Part shown: positions 42,341 to 51,386 of the stretch, in pieces | Layout: each line of letters begins with the position of its first letter | How positions within the stretch are numbered: the first letter of the stretch is position 1 | Source: UBA1429 sp964482225 | Lineage (GTDB): Bacteria > Chloroflexota > Anaerolineae > UBA1429 | Length of the DNA: 64,000 nt | Reading direction: 5' to 3' | Assembly: GCA_964482225.1 (NCBI GenBank) | Contig: CAYZWT010000001.1 | Coordinates: forward strand, 124,001-188,000 | Translations under genes and position numbers: made by a program | Notes under the pieces: model-generated | Databases searched by the model: none | The model's input: only the letters and a program-made list of their open reading frames with translations | Told to the model about the DNA's origin: nothing

Positions 42341-42516
42341 AGCTCTCCCTTCCATACCCACTTACCTGCAGCCCACCCCGCTCGCGGAAAAGCGGGCGGC
42401 TCCGAATGAGTGAGGCGACAAGCCAAGATCGGCCAAAGCACAATATCTGGTGGTAGAGGGGGAGGCGGGGCACTAGGGCTAGTGTGCCCGCCTCCCTTGC
42501 ATCAGAACCGGTGGCC
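42341..42516. other. Short gap in the membrane-protein cluster
   Basis: Contains no supported gene; GC-rich with no clear terminator. Confidence 0.35.
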
Positions 42517-42924
42517 TCAGGCCGCCCGGTCAGCCGACCGGACAGCGGACGGGACAGCGGCTGTCCCATCGGTTGTCCGCCCTGCGAGGGCGGCGCGCTG
42601 GGCCTGCTCGCGCTCGTACTGCTGTTCGATCACGACCATCTGCTGCTGGGTCAGCAGCACCTGCTCCTCACAGAGGGCATCGATGGCGGTGATGGTCTCG
42701 TCGTGGGCGCGCTGCATGCGCTGGCGCCAGGTGCGCTCGTGATGCCAGACGCCCAGCCGGCGGCAGCCCTCCTCGACCTGGTCGATGAGCCAGGCGCAAA
42801 AGGGGATCACGATCAGCTCAAAGAACTTGAAGAGCAGCCAGCCTGCGGCGAACAGGGCGCCAAAGGCAACCACCAGGGCGATGCCAAAGCCGGTGCTGAT
42901 GAGGGCGCCGATGAAGTCGTCCAT
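42517..42924 (-). CDS. Small membrane protein with charged coiled-coil tail
   Basis: A 135-residue protein: one or two N-terminal transmembrane helices (GIALVVAFGALFAAGWLLF and the following FELIVIPFCAWLI). A long charged helix rich in E, R and Q (about 50-105) and a disordered Ala/Thr/Asp tail follow. No family recognised. It overlaps closely with the gene starting at 43399 and belongs to the same operon. The helix could be cytoplasmic and bind the nearby ATPase. Confidence 0.55.
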   Translation of the reverse strand: MDDFIGALISTGFGIALVVAFGALFAAGWLLFKFFELIVIPFCAWLIDQVEEGCRRLGVWHHERTWRQRMQRAHDETITAIDALCEEQVLLTQQQMVVIEQQYEREQAQRAALAGRTTDGTAAVPSAVRSADRAA

Positions 42925-42925
42925 G

Positions 42926-43399
42926 TCACAGTTCCTCCGTCTGACGCTTGATATGCAACTCCGACAGGGCCAGGATGCCCGCTGCCATCTGCTGCAGGCT
43001 TTGGGCCACGACCTGGCCCATCATCTCGTTCATCTCGGGGTAGCGCGACCGGCCGTGGTAGATGTCCATGATGTCCTCTTGCCCGCGGTCAAAGGAGGAG
43101 AGGGCATACGTGCCCACCGAGCGCACCGCCTCGATGGCCACGCCGAACTTGGCGGAGCGGAGAGCGATGAGGCTCAGTTCGCGCTGGGCCTCTTGGGCCT
43201 CGCGGCGGCTGCGGCGGTCATGGCCTGTGGGCCGGATCTCGGGCACGCTGATAGAGGTGGTGTAGACCTTTTGCACCATCGCGAGAGAGGGCAGATCGAG
43301 CCTGCCGGGGGCCTGCTTGCCGGCCTGGGCGCTGTCTGGCTCGCCCTGGCCGTTGCTGCCCGCCAGGCGCCGGATTCGCTCGTGGACATTGTCAGCCAT
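42926..43399 (-). CDS. Hypothetical soluble protein
   Basis: A 157-residue protein with a charged, Gly/Gln-rich N terminus and mainly helical remainder (REAQEAQRELSLIALRSAKF; MGQVVAQSLQQMAAGILAL). No transmembrane segment. No recognised domain. It starts within the previous small gene (overlap 8 bp) and ends 2 bp before the membrane protein, so the four small genes form one tightly packed operon with the transfer ATPase. Confidence 0.5.
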   Translation of the reverse strand: MADNVHERIRRLAGSNGQGEPDSAQAGKQAPGRLDLPSLAMVQKVYTTSISVPEIRPTGHDRRSRREAQEAQRELSLIALRSAKFGVAIEAVRSVGTYALSSFDRGQEDIMDIYHGRSRYPEMNEMMGQVVAQSLQQMAAGILALSELHIKRQTEEL

Positions 43400-43631
43400 C
43401 TCGATGCTCCTTCTGTTGCTGTTCCTGATCTGGATCGATCACGCGGTAGCTTACGTCAATGGCATCCTCCTCGGGCGGCGTGCGGCCGCCCTGCTGGGGC
43501 TGGAGCTGGGGCAGCGGCACCCGCTCCAGCCAGCGCTCCAGGGTCTCCTGGGCGACGCGCGCCCTCTTGCGGCGGAACACCCGCCTGCCGATATTCCCGA
43601 TGGCCTCGCCCGCTTCGTGCAGAATCTCCAT
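43392..43631 (-). CDS. Small basic hypothetical protein
   Basis: A 79-residue protein with an N-terminal basic helix (GNIGRRVFRRKRARVAQETL) and a disordered, acidic C terminus. ATG 43631 follows AAAGGAGA. First gene of the minus-strand operon that ends with the second relaxation protein. No function can be assigned; DNA or membrane-surface binding through the basic helix is possible. Confidence 0.45.
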   Translation of the reverse strand: MEILHEAGEAIGNIGRRVFRRKRARVAQETLERWLERVPLPQLQPQQGGRTPPEEDAIDVSYRVIDPDQEQQQKEHRDG

Positions 43632-43686
43632 GGCATCTCCTTTCAGTCATCTGCCTCACGCCCATCTCAGTCGAACTCGCCCCTAT

Positions 43687-43704
43687 CATGTCAGACTTGA
43701 CATG
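43687..43704. promoter_or_regulatory. Inverted repeat between divergent genes
   Basis: CATGTCA (43687-43693) and TGACATG (43698-43704) flank GACT, between the minus-strand operon start (43631) and the plus-strand gene at 43792. An operator for one or both is likely. Confidence 0.4.
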
Positions 43705-43743
43705 CATGGCAACGCAGCCGGGCTGCAAGGATTTGCACCTGTA

Positions 43744-43772
43744 TTGCACAGATTGCGACTTGACTTTAGAAT
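43744..43772 (+). promoter_or_regulatory. Promoter for the gene at 43792
   Basis: TTGCAC (43744-43749), 17 bp, TAGAAT (43767-43772), 19 bp before the start codon. Confidence 0.5.
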
Positions 43773-43791
43773 CGCGCGAGGAGGTAGCGCC

Positions 43792-44550
43792 ATGCCCGAA
43801 TACCGACGTGAGTTACCGGGAGACCTGCTGGACGCCTTGCTGAGGCAGCACGAACTAGCCAACGTCGCGGAGTTTGATCGCGCTCACCAGAATCGCATCG
43901 CTCGCGCCATGGAGCGGAGTCTGGGCGAGATGACTTCTGAGGAGCAGGATAGCCTGTGGGAGAGGCTCGCCCCGAGCTATCACAAGTGGACCAACCGCTT
44001 TGCGATCATGTGGGATCCCAACGTGTCGCCCATGCAGTGGCGCGCTATGTTTACTTTGGAGAACCTCGACGCGCTCCTTTTTGCCGGCTGGCTCGATGAG
44101 GGATCTGACCTGCATCGACACTTCCTGCAGGCGATTGATCTCCAGAACATGCTTAAACTAAGAAAAACGTATAAAGGAATAGAGCAGGAGCTCGCTTTCC
44201 AACAGAGCCTGGACCTCGCGCAGGTCTATGACCAGCTCGCCTGGGCGTTTGCAGATTTTGTGCGGGGCCATCCGGAGACCCGAGACTGGTCGTTCGACCA
44301 GATCGGCCAGTTCGCCAAGATGTATATGGAGAACACGATGCCCACTCTGGCGGCCATCGGTCTGATCGATCTTCCTGACGACTGGCGAGAGAGGCTGATT
44401 CACACAGGCCGCACGCGCGGCTCGGCTTCCGAGGATGGCGACGAATCGAGTCTGCTGCTGGCATCGGTACGAGAATGGGCAGCGTTGATTCTGGCCGACC
44501 TGCGACCAGATGGCTCCGATGCGCATTCGGCTCAGGGCCAGCAGGTTTGA
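43792..44550 (+). CDS. Hypothetical soluble helical protein
   Basis: A 252-residue, Leu/Glu/Arg-rich helical protein with no signal peptide or membrane helix. ATG 43792 follows a strong GAGGAGGT. I see no known domain. Long amphipathic helices (LARQ-type patterns, FADFVRGHPETRDWSFDQIGQF split over the centre) suggest protein-protein contacts. It is transcribed divergently from the mobile-element operon and toward the tRNA cluster, so it may mark the chromosomal edge of the element or be its last gene. Codon use is less GC3-rich than the core genes downstream. Confidence 0.6.
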   Translation: MPEYRRELPGDLLDALLRQHELANVAEFDRAHQNRIARAMERSLGEMTSEEQDSLWERLAPSYHKWTNRFAIMWDPNVSPMQWRAMFTLENLDALLFAGWLDEGSDLHRHFLQAIDLQNMLKLRKTYKGIEQELAFQQSLDLAQVYDQLAWAFADFVRGHPETRDWSFDQIGQFAKMYMENTMPTLAAIGLIDLPDDWRERLIHTGRTRGSASEDGDESSLLLASVREWAALILADLRPDGSDAHSAQGQQV

Positions 44551-44574
44551 CAGGGGGCTTCTGGCGCCTATAAT
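44547..44574 (+). promoter_or_regulatory. Consensus promoter of the tRNA operon
   Basis: Perfect TTGACA (44547-44552) and TATAAT (44569-44574) with 16-bp spacing, about 70 bp upstream of tRNA-Lys; it starts inside the stop codon region of the preceding gene. Confidence 0.75.
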
Positions 44575-44645
44575 GAGTGCCGTCTTGGGGACTCATAGAC
44601 TCGCTCGGAAGGGCACAAGTCTTTTGGTCGTCAATGGGTGTTTTA

Positions 44646-44718
44646 GGGCCGCTAGCTCAATTGGCAGAGCCACTGACTCTTAATCAGTTGGTTCCAGGTT
44701 CGAGTCCTGGGCGGCTCA
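44646..44718 (+). tRNA. tRNA-Lys (CTT)
   Basis: Cloverleaf with acceptor GGGCCGC/GCGGCTC (one G-U pair), D arm with AGCTC...GAGC, anticodon stem ACTGA/TCAGT around loop CTCTTAA (anticodon CTT), and T arm CCAGG-TTCGAGT-CCTGG. Discriminator A; CCA is not encoded. Confidence 0.95.
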
Positions 44719-44841
44719 TGTAGGAAGGGGTGCATCCGACGCCCCTTGTCTGAGAGAGCGCACAGCAGCGCCTTCGGGACCGCCTCACCTGTGTGGGGCG
44801 CCGAGATCTCACGGGTTCGCTATGGCCTCTCGCTCTTTTGG

Positions 44842-44923
44842 GGGGAAGTGTCGGAACTGGCAGACGAGCGTGACTTAGGATCACGTGGAGAAATCCGTGA
44901 GAGTTCAAGTCTCTCCTTCCCCA
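44842..44923 (+). tRNA. tRNA-Leu (TAG)
   Basis: Class II tRNA with a long variable arm (TGGAGAAATCCG). Acceptor GGGGAAG/CTTCCCC, anticodon stem CGTGA/TCACG around CTTAGGA (anticodon TAG), and T arm GAGAG-TTCAAGT-CTCTC. Discriminator A, as expected for leucine. Confidence 0.95.
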
Positions 44924-44933
44924 TTGGGACCGT

Positions 44934-45005
44934 GCGGAAGTGGCTCAGTGGTAGAGCATCTCCTTGCCAAGGAGAGGGTCGCGAGTTCGAATCTCGTCTT
45001 CCGCT
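44934..45005 (+). tRNA. tRNA-Gly (GCC)
   Basis: Acceptor GCGGAAG/CTTCCGC, anticodon stem CTCCT/AGGAG around TGCCA (anticodon GCC), T arm with GTTCGAAT. Discriminator T, typical for glycine. Ten bases after tRNA-Leu, so all three are in one transcript. Confidence 0.95.
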
Positions 45006-45056
45006 CTGATCGCACTATACGGACCGTTCTGATCGCTGGCCCCCTGGCGTACACGC

Positions 45057-45090
45057 GCCGGTTCGCGGAGCGTCTGTGGGCCGGCTTTTT
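45057..45090 (+). terminator. Possible terminator after the tRNA operon
   Basis: GCCGG (45057-45061) and CCGGC (45081-45085) followed by TTTTT. The stem is short and the loop long, so support is weak. Confidence 0.35.
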
Positions 45091-45112
45091 CTGCGTCTAG
45101 CCAGGCCCCAGT

Positions 45113-45140
45113 TTCGACTCGCCAGGGGCTATGGTATAAT
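45113..45140 (+). promoter_or_regulatory. Promoter for tig-clpP-clpX
   Basis: TTCGAC (45113-45118), 16 bp, perfect TATAAT (45135-45140), 60 bp upstream of the trigger-factor start. Confidence 0.55.
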
Positions 45141-45199
45141 GCCTACCGTCATGGTCAGGCAGAGCGCACCGCCAAGCCTTGTTCGAGAAGGAGCATCCC

Positions 45200-46597
45200 T
45201 TGAAAGTCACGACCGAAACTGTGGCCCCCCGCGAGGTCCTCTTGACCATCGAGCCCGACGAGCAGACCATCCAGCGCGCCATGCGCCGCGCTGCCCGCGA
45301 GCTTTCGCGCTATCGCCCCATCGCAGGCTTCCGCCCTGGCAAGGCGCCTTTTGGCATGGTCGAGCGCGTCTTTGGGCGCCAGGCCATCCTGCACGAGGCC
45401 CTGCACGCCATCGCCCCCGATCTCTACCAGGAGGCCATCCGCGAGGCCGACATCCGGCCTTATGAGCAGACCCTGCTCGATATCGAGTCTGAGGAGCCCC
45501 TGGTGCTCAAGCTCAATGTGCCCCTGGTGCCCCAGGTAACCCTGGGCGATTATAATGAGCTTGCCATCGAGCCCGAGCCTGAGGTCGTCATCACCGATGA
45601 GGATATCCAGGAGCAGCTCGAGATGCTGCGCCGGCAACACGCCGAGATGCGGCCTGTGGAGCGCCCCCTGCAGATGGAAGACCAGTTCACGGCGCTGCTG
45701 ACCCGCACCGTGGATAGCGAGGTGCTGGAGCGCAACCAAGAGGTCGTCATTGACATGACGGATGACGTGGATCCGGCCGGCTTTGCCGAGGCGCTCTTGG
45801 GGGCTGTGGTCAATGAAATTCGCGAGTTCAGCCTTACCTTCCCCGAGGACCACGACGACGAGGATCTGGCCGGCAAAAAGGTGGATTACCGCGTGGCCAT
45901 CGGCGAGATCCGCGAGCTGCGTCTGCCCGAGGCCGATGACGAATTCGCCAAGACGGTGGGCGACTATGAGACGCTGGAAGAGCTTGTCAAAAGCATCGCG
46001 GATGAACTGCGTAGCGCGCGCGCGGAAGAGGCTGCCTCCAGCGAGCGTCGCCGCGCTTTGGATGCCCTGATCCCGCTGGCCGAGATGGAATACCCCGCCG
46101 CGGCCCTGGAGCGCGAGATCGATCGCGTGCTCAACCAGCAGCGCCGCCGCTTTTTGCAGATGGGCTTTTCGCTGGAGGGGTACCTGCGCATACGTGAACA
46201 GACCGAGGAAGAGTTGCGCGAGGAGCTACGCCCGGATTGCGAGCGCAACCTCACCCAGCGCCTGACGCTCATCGAGTATGTGCGCCGGGAGGGGATCTCG
46301 CTGACGCCGGAAGAGGGCACCGAGGCATTTACCAGGTACACCAATGCGATGGTGGCAGCCTATCGCGATCAGGCGCCCGAAAGGGTGCGCGAGGAAGTGC
46401 AGCAGGGCGCCCTGGATATCGCCTATGAGGACTCGCTGCTCTTCAAGGCCTCGCAGCATCTGGCCGACCGGTTGACCGGCAGGCTGCCCGCCGCGGAAAG
46501 CGCGGAGGATGCCGTGGAGCCCGATGCGGATCAGACGCCCACTGAGGACGTCGAACCCGAGACCCAGGAGCCGGACGAGGCGCCTGCTGAGGAATAG
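45200..46597 (+). CDS. tig: Trigger factor (ribosome-associated chaperone)
   Basis: A 465-residue protein. The ribosome-binding signature GFRPGKAPFGMVERVFG is at about 43-59, followed by a poorly FKBP-like middle region and a long helical C-terminal chaperone domain. Trigger factor holds nascent chains at the ribosome exit. The TTG start at 45200 (LKVTTETV) follows GAAGGAG with six-base spacing; an in-frame ATG at 45179 would add residues without a ribosome site. The C-terminal 45 residues are acidic and probably disordered. The order tig-clpP-clpX is a widely conserved proteostasis operon. Confidence 0.93.
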   Translation: MKVTTETVAPREVLLTIEPDEQTIQRAMRRAARELSRYRPIAGFRPGKAPFGMVERVFGRQAILHEALHAIAPDLYQEAIREADIRPYEQTLLDIESEEPLVLKLNVPLVPQVTLGDYNELAIEPEPEVVITDEDIQEQLEMLRRQHAEMRPVERPLQMEDQFTALLTRTVDSEVLERNQEVVIDMTDDVDPAGFAEALLGAVVNEIREFSLTFPEDHDDEDLAGKKVDYRVAIGEIRELRLPEADDEFAKTVGDYETLEELVKSIADELRSARAEEAASSERRRALDALIPLAEMEYPAAALEREIDRVLNQQRRRFLQMGFSLEGYLRIREQTEEELREELRPDCERNLTQRLTLIEYVRREGISLTPEEGTEAFTRYTNAMVAAYRDQAPERVREEVQQGALDIAYEDSLLFKASQHLADRLTGRLPAAESAEDAVEPDADQTPTEDVEPETQEPDEAPAEE

Positions 46598-46650
46598 AGC
46601 CTGCAAGTTGAGCGGGGCGCTTTGGGCCCCGATACCAGAGGAGGTGGAGC

Positions 46651-47265
46651 ATGCATCTGAACGCACTCGTCCCCATGGTCATCGAAACGACCGGCCGCGG
46701 CGAAAGGGCCTATGATATCTATTCGCTCTTGTTGCGAGAGCGAATCATCTTTCTGGGCACCCCCATTGACGATCAGATCGCCGGCCTCATCGTGGCGCAG
46801 ATGCTCTACCTCGATCGCGAGGATCCCGAGCGCGAGATCAGCCTGTATATCCAGTCGCCGGGCGGCGTCATCTATGCAGGGCTGGCGATCTATGACACCA
46901 TGCAGGTGATCCGCGCGCCGGTCTCGACCATCGCCGTGGGCAGCACGGCCAGCATGGGCACGGTGCTGCTGGCGGCGGGCGCGCCCGGACGCCGTTTCGC
47001 GCTGCCGCACGCCACCATCCATATCCACCAGCCCCTGGGCGGCGCCCGGGGCCAGGCCAGCGACATCCAGATCCAGGCCGAGGAGATCATCCGCCTGCGC
47101 AAGATGCTCAACAACATCCTGGCCGAGCATACGGGCCAGCCGCTGGAGCGCATCGAGCGCGATACCGACCGCGACCTCTTTATGGATGCCGAGCATGCGG
47201 TCGAGTACGGCCTGGTGGACGAGGTGATCTCGCCTGTGCGGGCTGGCAAGGAAGCAGAAGCATGA
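46651..47265 (+). CDS. clpP: ATP-dependent Clp protease proteolytic subunit
   Basis: A 204-residue ClpP with catalytic Ser101 in GSTASMGTVLL, His126 in HIHQPLGG and an Asp near 175. It has the N-terminal axial loop and the helical handle (EDPEREISLYIQSPGG). It forms a 14-mer chamber fed by ClpX. ATG 46651 follows GAGGAGGT. The stop overlaps the clpX start (4 bp), coupling production of peptidase and unfoldase. Confidence 0.97.
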   Translation: MHLNALVPMVIETTGRGERAYDIYSLLLRERIIFLGTPIDDQIAGLIVAQMLYLDREDPEREISLYIQSPGGVIYAGLAIYDTMQVIRAPVSTIAVGSTASMGTVLLAAGAPGRRFALPHATIHIHQPLGGARGQASDIQIQAEEIIRLRKMLNNILAEHTGQPLERIERDTDRDLFMDAEHAVEYGLVDEVISPVRAGKEAEA

Positions 47266-48527
47266 GCCAGGGCCACGAGCGCCCCACATGCTCCTTTTGC
47301 GGGCAGCCCGAGCACCGGGTGCGACGGCTGATCTCAGGGCCGAACGCGGTCTATATCTGCGATGGCTGCGTCAACCTGTGCAAGCAGATCCTGGATGCGG
47401 GCCGGGCGGCGCCCGAAAAGCGCGGCCTCACCCGCGAGGATATCCCCTCGCCCCGCGAGATCTATGACGCGCTGGGCGAGTTTGTCATTGGGCAGGAACG
47501 GGCCAAGCGCACCCTGGCCGTGGCCGTCTATAACCACTACAAGCGCGTGCTGGCAGGCATCGAAGAGGATGATGGGGAGATCGAGCTGCAAAAGAGCAAC
47601 GTCTTGATCATTGGCCCCACCGGCTGCGGCAAGACCTTGCTGGCCCAGACCCTGGCCAAGAGCCTGGATGTGCCTTTTTCCATCTCGGATGCCACCTCGC
47701 TGACCGAGGCAGGCTATGTGGGCGAGGATGTGGAGAGCATTTTGCTGCGTCTGCTGCACAATGCCGATTTCGATCTCGCCCGCGCCTCGCAGGGCATCAT
47801 CTATATTGACGAGATAGACAAGATCGCCCGCAAATCGGGCGACAACCCCTCCATCACCCGTGATGTTTCGGGCGAGGGCGTGCAGCAGGCGTTGCTCAAG
47901 ATCCTGGAGGGCACCGTGGCCAATGTGCCTCCCCAGGGCGGGCGCAAGCACCCCCATCAAGAGTTCTTGCAACTCGATACCACCAACATCCTCTTTGTCT
48001 GCGGAGGCGCCTTTGATGGGTTGGTGGATGTCATCCGGACGCGCACCCGGCGCCAGTACGCCATGGGCTTTGGTTCCCGCTCCGAGCTGCACCACGAGCC
48101 CACCGATATGGAGCTGCTGAGCCAGGTGGCGCCGGAGGACCTGCTCCAATATGGCCTGATCCCCGAGTTCATCGGGCGGCTGCCGGTCATCGTCACTGTG
48201 GACCCCCTGGGGCATGGCGATCTGGTGCGCATCCTGACCGAGCCCAAGAACGCGCTGGTGCGCCAGTTCCAGCGCTTGTTCCAACTGGATAACGTGCGCC
48301 TCGAGTTCACCGAAGAGGCGCTCCAGGCCGCCGCGCGCGAGGCGATGCGCAGCAACATGGGCGCCCGCGCCCTGCGCGCCATCCTGGAAGAGACCCTCAA
48401 CGATGTCATGTTCGACCTGCCCTCGCGCCCCGATATCGATCATTGGATCGTGACGGAGGAGCATATCCGGGCGAGGTCCAGCGGAACATCGTTCCTGACC
48501 AGGGATTCGGGGCGGGAGGCTGCCTAG
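47262..48527 (+). CDS. clpX: ATP-dependent Clp protease ATP-binding subunit ClpX
   Basis: A 421-residue AAA+ unfoldase. The N-terminal zinc-binding domain carries CSFCG and CDGCVNLC; Walker A GPTGCGKT is at about 111-118, Walker B IIYIDEIDKI, and the sensor-II region is ARALRAILEE. The pore loop GYVGED is present. ClpX unfolds tagged substrates into ClpP. The 3' UTR contains a rho-independent terminator. Confidence 0.97.
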   Translation: MSQGHERPTCSFCGQPEHRVRRLISGPNAVYICDGCVNLCKQILDAGRAAPEKRGLTREDIPSPREIYDALGEFVIGQERAKRTLAVAVYNHYKRVLAGIEEDDGEIELQKSNVLIIGPTGCGKTLLAQTLAKSLDVPFSISDATSLTEAGYVGEDVESILLRLLHNADFDLARASQGIIYIDEIDKIARKSGDNPSITRDVSGEGVQQALLKILEGTVANVPPQGGRKHPHQEFLQLDTTNILFVCGGAFDGLVDVIRTRTRRQYAMGFGSRSELHHEPTDMELLSQVAPEDLLQYGLIPEFIGRLPVIVTVDPLGHGDLVRILTEPKNALVRQFQRLFQLDNVRLEFTEEALQAAAREAMRSNMGARALRAILEETLNDVMFDLPSRPDIDHWIVTEEHIRARSSGTSFLTRDSGREAA

Positions 48528-48559
48528 CCTCGCCCTGGCCCCAACATTGCGAGCGTACA

Positions 48560-48596
48560 GGGCGGCTGAAGACTCTTTTTCAGCCGTCCTTTGTTT
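48560..48596 (+). terminator. Rho-independent terminator after clpX
   Basis: An 11-pair stem (one G-U), AGGCGGCTGAA-like arm at 48560-48570 with TTCAGCCGTCC at 48579-48589, followed by TTTGTTT. It separates the tig-clpP-clpX operon from alaS. Confidence 0.8.
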
Positions 48597-48613
48597 ACTG
48601 ATTCCACATTCTT

Positions 48614-48642
48614 TTGACACTCGCTGGCCGATCATATAGAAT
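48614..48642 (+). promoter_or_regulatory. alaS promoter
   Basis: TTGACA (48614-48619), 17 bp, TAGAAT (48637-48642), 35 bp before the ATG. Confidence 0.75.
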
Positions 48643-48676
48643 CGGTCGGTACAGATTGGCGCAACAGGAGGCCCTG

Positions 48677-51319
48677 ATGATCAGCAGCGCAGAGATTCGG
48701 TCCCGCTTTTTGCAGTTCTTTGCAGAGCGCGGCCATACCATCGTGCCAAGCTCTTCGCTGATCCCCGGCAACGATCCCACCCTGCTCTTTGCCAACGCCG
48801 GCATGGTGCCGTTCAAGGATGTGTTCCTAGGGCAGGAGCAACGCCCCTACAAGCGCGCCGCCACCGCCCAAAAGTGCATGCGCGTCAGCGGCAAGCACAA
48901 CGACCTGGACGCGGTGGGCCCCTCGCCCCGGCACCACACCTTTTTCGAGATGCTGGGCAATTTCTCCTTTGGCGACTATTTCAAGGCTGAGGCCATTGAC
49001 TATGCCTGGACCTTTTTGACCGAGGTGCTGGGGCTGGATGTGGACCGGCTCTATCCCACGGTGTACCTGGAGGATGACGAGGCCCACGAACTCTGGTGCG
49101 CGCGCACGGGCCTGCCCGCCGAGCGCATCACCCGCCTGGGCATGAAGGACAACTTTTGGGAGATGGGCGATACGGGCCCCTGCGGCCCCTGCTCCGAGAT
49201 CATCTATGACCGTGGCCCCCAGGCTTGCACCTGTGGCCGCGCGGATTGCAGCCTGGCCCACGAATGCGACCGCTGGCTGGAGCTGTGGAACCTGGTGTTC
49301 ATGCAGTATGAAAAGCTGCCCGGCGGCGAGATGGTGCCCCTGCCCAAGCCCAGCATCGATACCGGCGCCGGGTTCGAGCGCATCACGTCCGTCTTGCAGG
49401 GCGTGGACAACAACTATGACACCGACCTGTTCATGCCCATCATGCAGCGCACCCGCGAGCTGCTGGGCCACGACGAGGCAACGCGTCTGGCCAATCTGAC
49501 GGCCTATCGCGTCATCGCCGACCACAGCCGCGCCTTGGCCTTTCTGATCGCCGATGGCGTGCTGCCCGGCAACGAGGGGCGCAGCTATATCGTGCGGCTG
49601 ATCCTGCGCCGCGCGGCGCGCTTTGGCCGCTTTCTCGGCTTTCGCGAGCCCTTTTTGGCCGAGACCGCCTCGGTGGTCATGGACATCATGGGGCACCACT
49701 ATCGCGAGCTGGAGCAGCGGCGCGCGTTCATCTGCGATGCTATCACCCAGGAGGAGCGGCGCTTTCTCACCACCCTGGAGCAGGGTCTTGGAAGGCTGGA
49801 CGAGCTGGCAGAGCAGCTTGGCGCGCGCGGCGAGAGCGTGATCCCCGGCGCCGAGGCGTTCCGCCTGTACGACACCTATGGATTCCCCCTGGAGCTCACC
49901 CGCGACGCGGCCCAAGACCTGGGCCTGGCGGTGGACGAGGCGGGCTTTGGCGCCGCCATGGAGGAGCAGCGTGAGCGGGGGCGCTCGGCCCAGCAGTTCG
50001 CCCAGGATAGCCAGGCCGATCTCTACCGCAAGCTCGATCTGCCCGCCACCGAGTTCCTGGGCTATGAGGCCTGGGAGGCCCAGGCGCGGGTGCTGGCCAT
50101 CGTGCGCGCGGGGGCCAGCGTCCAAGAGGCCGCCGAGGGCGACGAGGTCGAGGTGATCCTGGATCGGACGCCCTTTTACGCCGAATCGGGCGGCCAGATC
50201 GGCGATACGGGCGAGCTGTGCGCCGAGGGCCTTGAGGTGGCAGTAACCGACGCCGTGCATCCGTTGCTCGGGCTGACGGCCCATCGCGGGCGGATCGCCC
50301 TGGGGCGGCTGGCCGTGGGCGACGAGGTCACCGCACGGGTGGATGGCGAGCGCCGCCTGGATATCGCCCGCAACCACACCGCCACCCACCTGCTGCACCG
50401 CGCCCTGCGCCAGGTGCTGGGCGAGCACGCCGCCCAATCGGGCTCATTCGTCGGTCCGGACCGGCTGCGCTTTGACTTTGGGCATCTTTCGGCCATGACC
50501 CGTGAGGAGCTGCTGGCCGTGGAGCGCATCGTCAACGAGCAGATCCGCGCCAACCGCCCCGTTACGGCCACGGTCATGGGCTATGCCCAGGCGCTGGAGC
50601 AAGGCGTTGTAGCCCTCTTTGGCGAAAAGTATGGCGACCAGGTGCGGGTGATTCGCGTGCAGGATTACTCCGCCGAGCTGTGCGGCGGCACCCACCTGAA
50701 CGCCACGGGCCAGATCGGCTCTTTTATCATCACCGGCGAGGCCAGCGTGGGCTCGGGGCTGCGGCGCATCGAGGCCGTCACGGGCAGGGGCGCCGATGAA
50801 TACCGCCGCCAGCAGGCCGCCCTGCTGGAACGGACCGCCGAGGCCCTCTCCTCTCGCGTGGAGGAGGCGGCGGACAAGGCCCAGGCCCTGGTAGAGACGG
50901 CGCGCCAACAGCGCCGCCAGATCCAGCAGTTGCAGGAGCGCCTGGCAGGCGGCCAGGCCGATAGCTTGTTGGCCGGGGCGCAAACGCTGGATGGCATCCG
51001 GGTGTTGGCCGCGCAGGTAGATGTGCAGGATGTGGACGCCTTGCGCCAGATGGCCGACCAGTTGCGCGACAAGCTGGGCAGCGCCGTGGTGGCCCTGGGG
51101 GCCGTGATCGAGGGGCGCCCGTTGCTGGTGGTGGGCCTGACCGATGATGCCATCCGGCGGGGCCTGAACGCCGGCCAGCTTGCCGGAACGGCGGCGCGGC
51201 GCATGGGTGGGGGCGGCGGTGGCCGCGCCAACATGGCCCAGGCCGGCGGCAAGGATGCGGAACGCCTGCCGGAGGCACTGGAGACCGTTGTAAGCCTGGT
51301 GCGCGAGGCGCTGGGCTAG
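48677..51319 (+). CDS. alaS: Alanyl-tRNA synthetase
   Basis: An 880-residue class II synthetase. The catalytic core starts with RSRFLQFFAERGH and contains GMVPFKDVFLG, KHNDLDAVG and HHTFFEMLGNFSFGDYF. The editing domain has HTATHLLH and CGGTHLN zinc ligands. The C-terminal coiled coil and DHHA1 domain end with GGGGGGRANMAQAGG. It charges tRNA-Ala and hydrolyses mischarged Ser/Gly. ATG 48677 has GGAGG eight bases upstream; an earlier in-frame start at 48614 lies inside the promoter and is rejected. Confidence 0.97.
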   Translation: MISSAEIRSRFLQFFAERGHTIVPSSSLIPGNDPTLLFANAGMVPFKDVFLGQEQRPYKRAATAQKCMRVSGKHNDLDAVGPSPRHHTFFEMLGNFSFGDYFKAEAIDYAWTFLTEVLGLDVDRLYPTVYLEDDEAHELWCARTGLPAERITRLGMKDNFWEMGDTGPCGPCSEIIYDRGPQACTCGRADCSLAHECDRWLELWNLVFMQYEKLPGGEMVPLPKPSIDTGAGFERITSVLQGVDNNYDTDLFMPIMQRTRELLGHDEATRLANLTAYRVIADHSRALAFLIADGVLPGNEGRSYIVRLILRRAARFGRFLGFREPFLAETASVVMDIMGHHYRELEQRRAFICDAITQEERRFLTTLEQGLGRLDELAEQLGARGESVIPGAEAFRLYDTYGFPLELTRDAAQDLGLAVDEAGFGAAMEEQRERGRSAQQFAQDSQADLYRKLDLPATEFLGYEAWEAQARVLAIVRAGASVQEAAEGDEVEVILDRTPFYAESGGQIGDTGELCAEGLEVAVTDAVHPLLGLTAHRGRIALGRLAVGDEVTARVDGERRLDIARNHTATHLLHRALRQVLGEHAAQSGSFVGPDRLRFDFGHLSAMTREELLAVERIVNEQIRANRPVTATVMGYAQALEQGVVALFGEKYGDQVRVIRVQDYSAELCGGTHLNATGQIGSFIITGEASVGSGLRRIEAVTGRGADEYRRQQAALLERTAEALSSRVEEAADKAQALVETARQQRRQIQQLQERLAGGQADSLLAGAQTLDGIRVLAAQVDVQDVDALRQMADQLRDKLGSAVVALGAVIEGRPLLVVGLTDDAIRRGLNAGQLAGTAARRMGGGGGGRANMAQAGGKDAERLPEALETVVSLVREALG

Positions 51320-51386
51320 ACCAGCCCGGGCACAGATTGCCCGGTCCGAGTTTACTGATACATTGTAGGAACGCTGGAGGATCGTC

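Noticed and set aside
44646..44718. tRNA-Lys as confirmed attachment site
   Set aside because: No direct repeat of the tRNA 3' end was found in the window, so integration there is left as an open possibility.
48827..50437. Long minus-strand open frame opposite alaS
   Set aside because: A codon-phase shadow of alaS with no domain or ribosome site.
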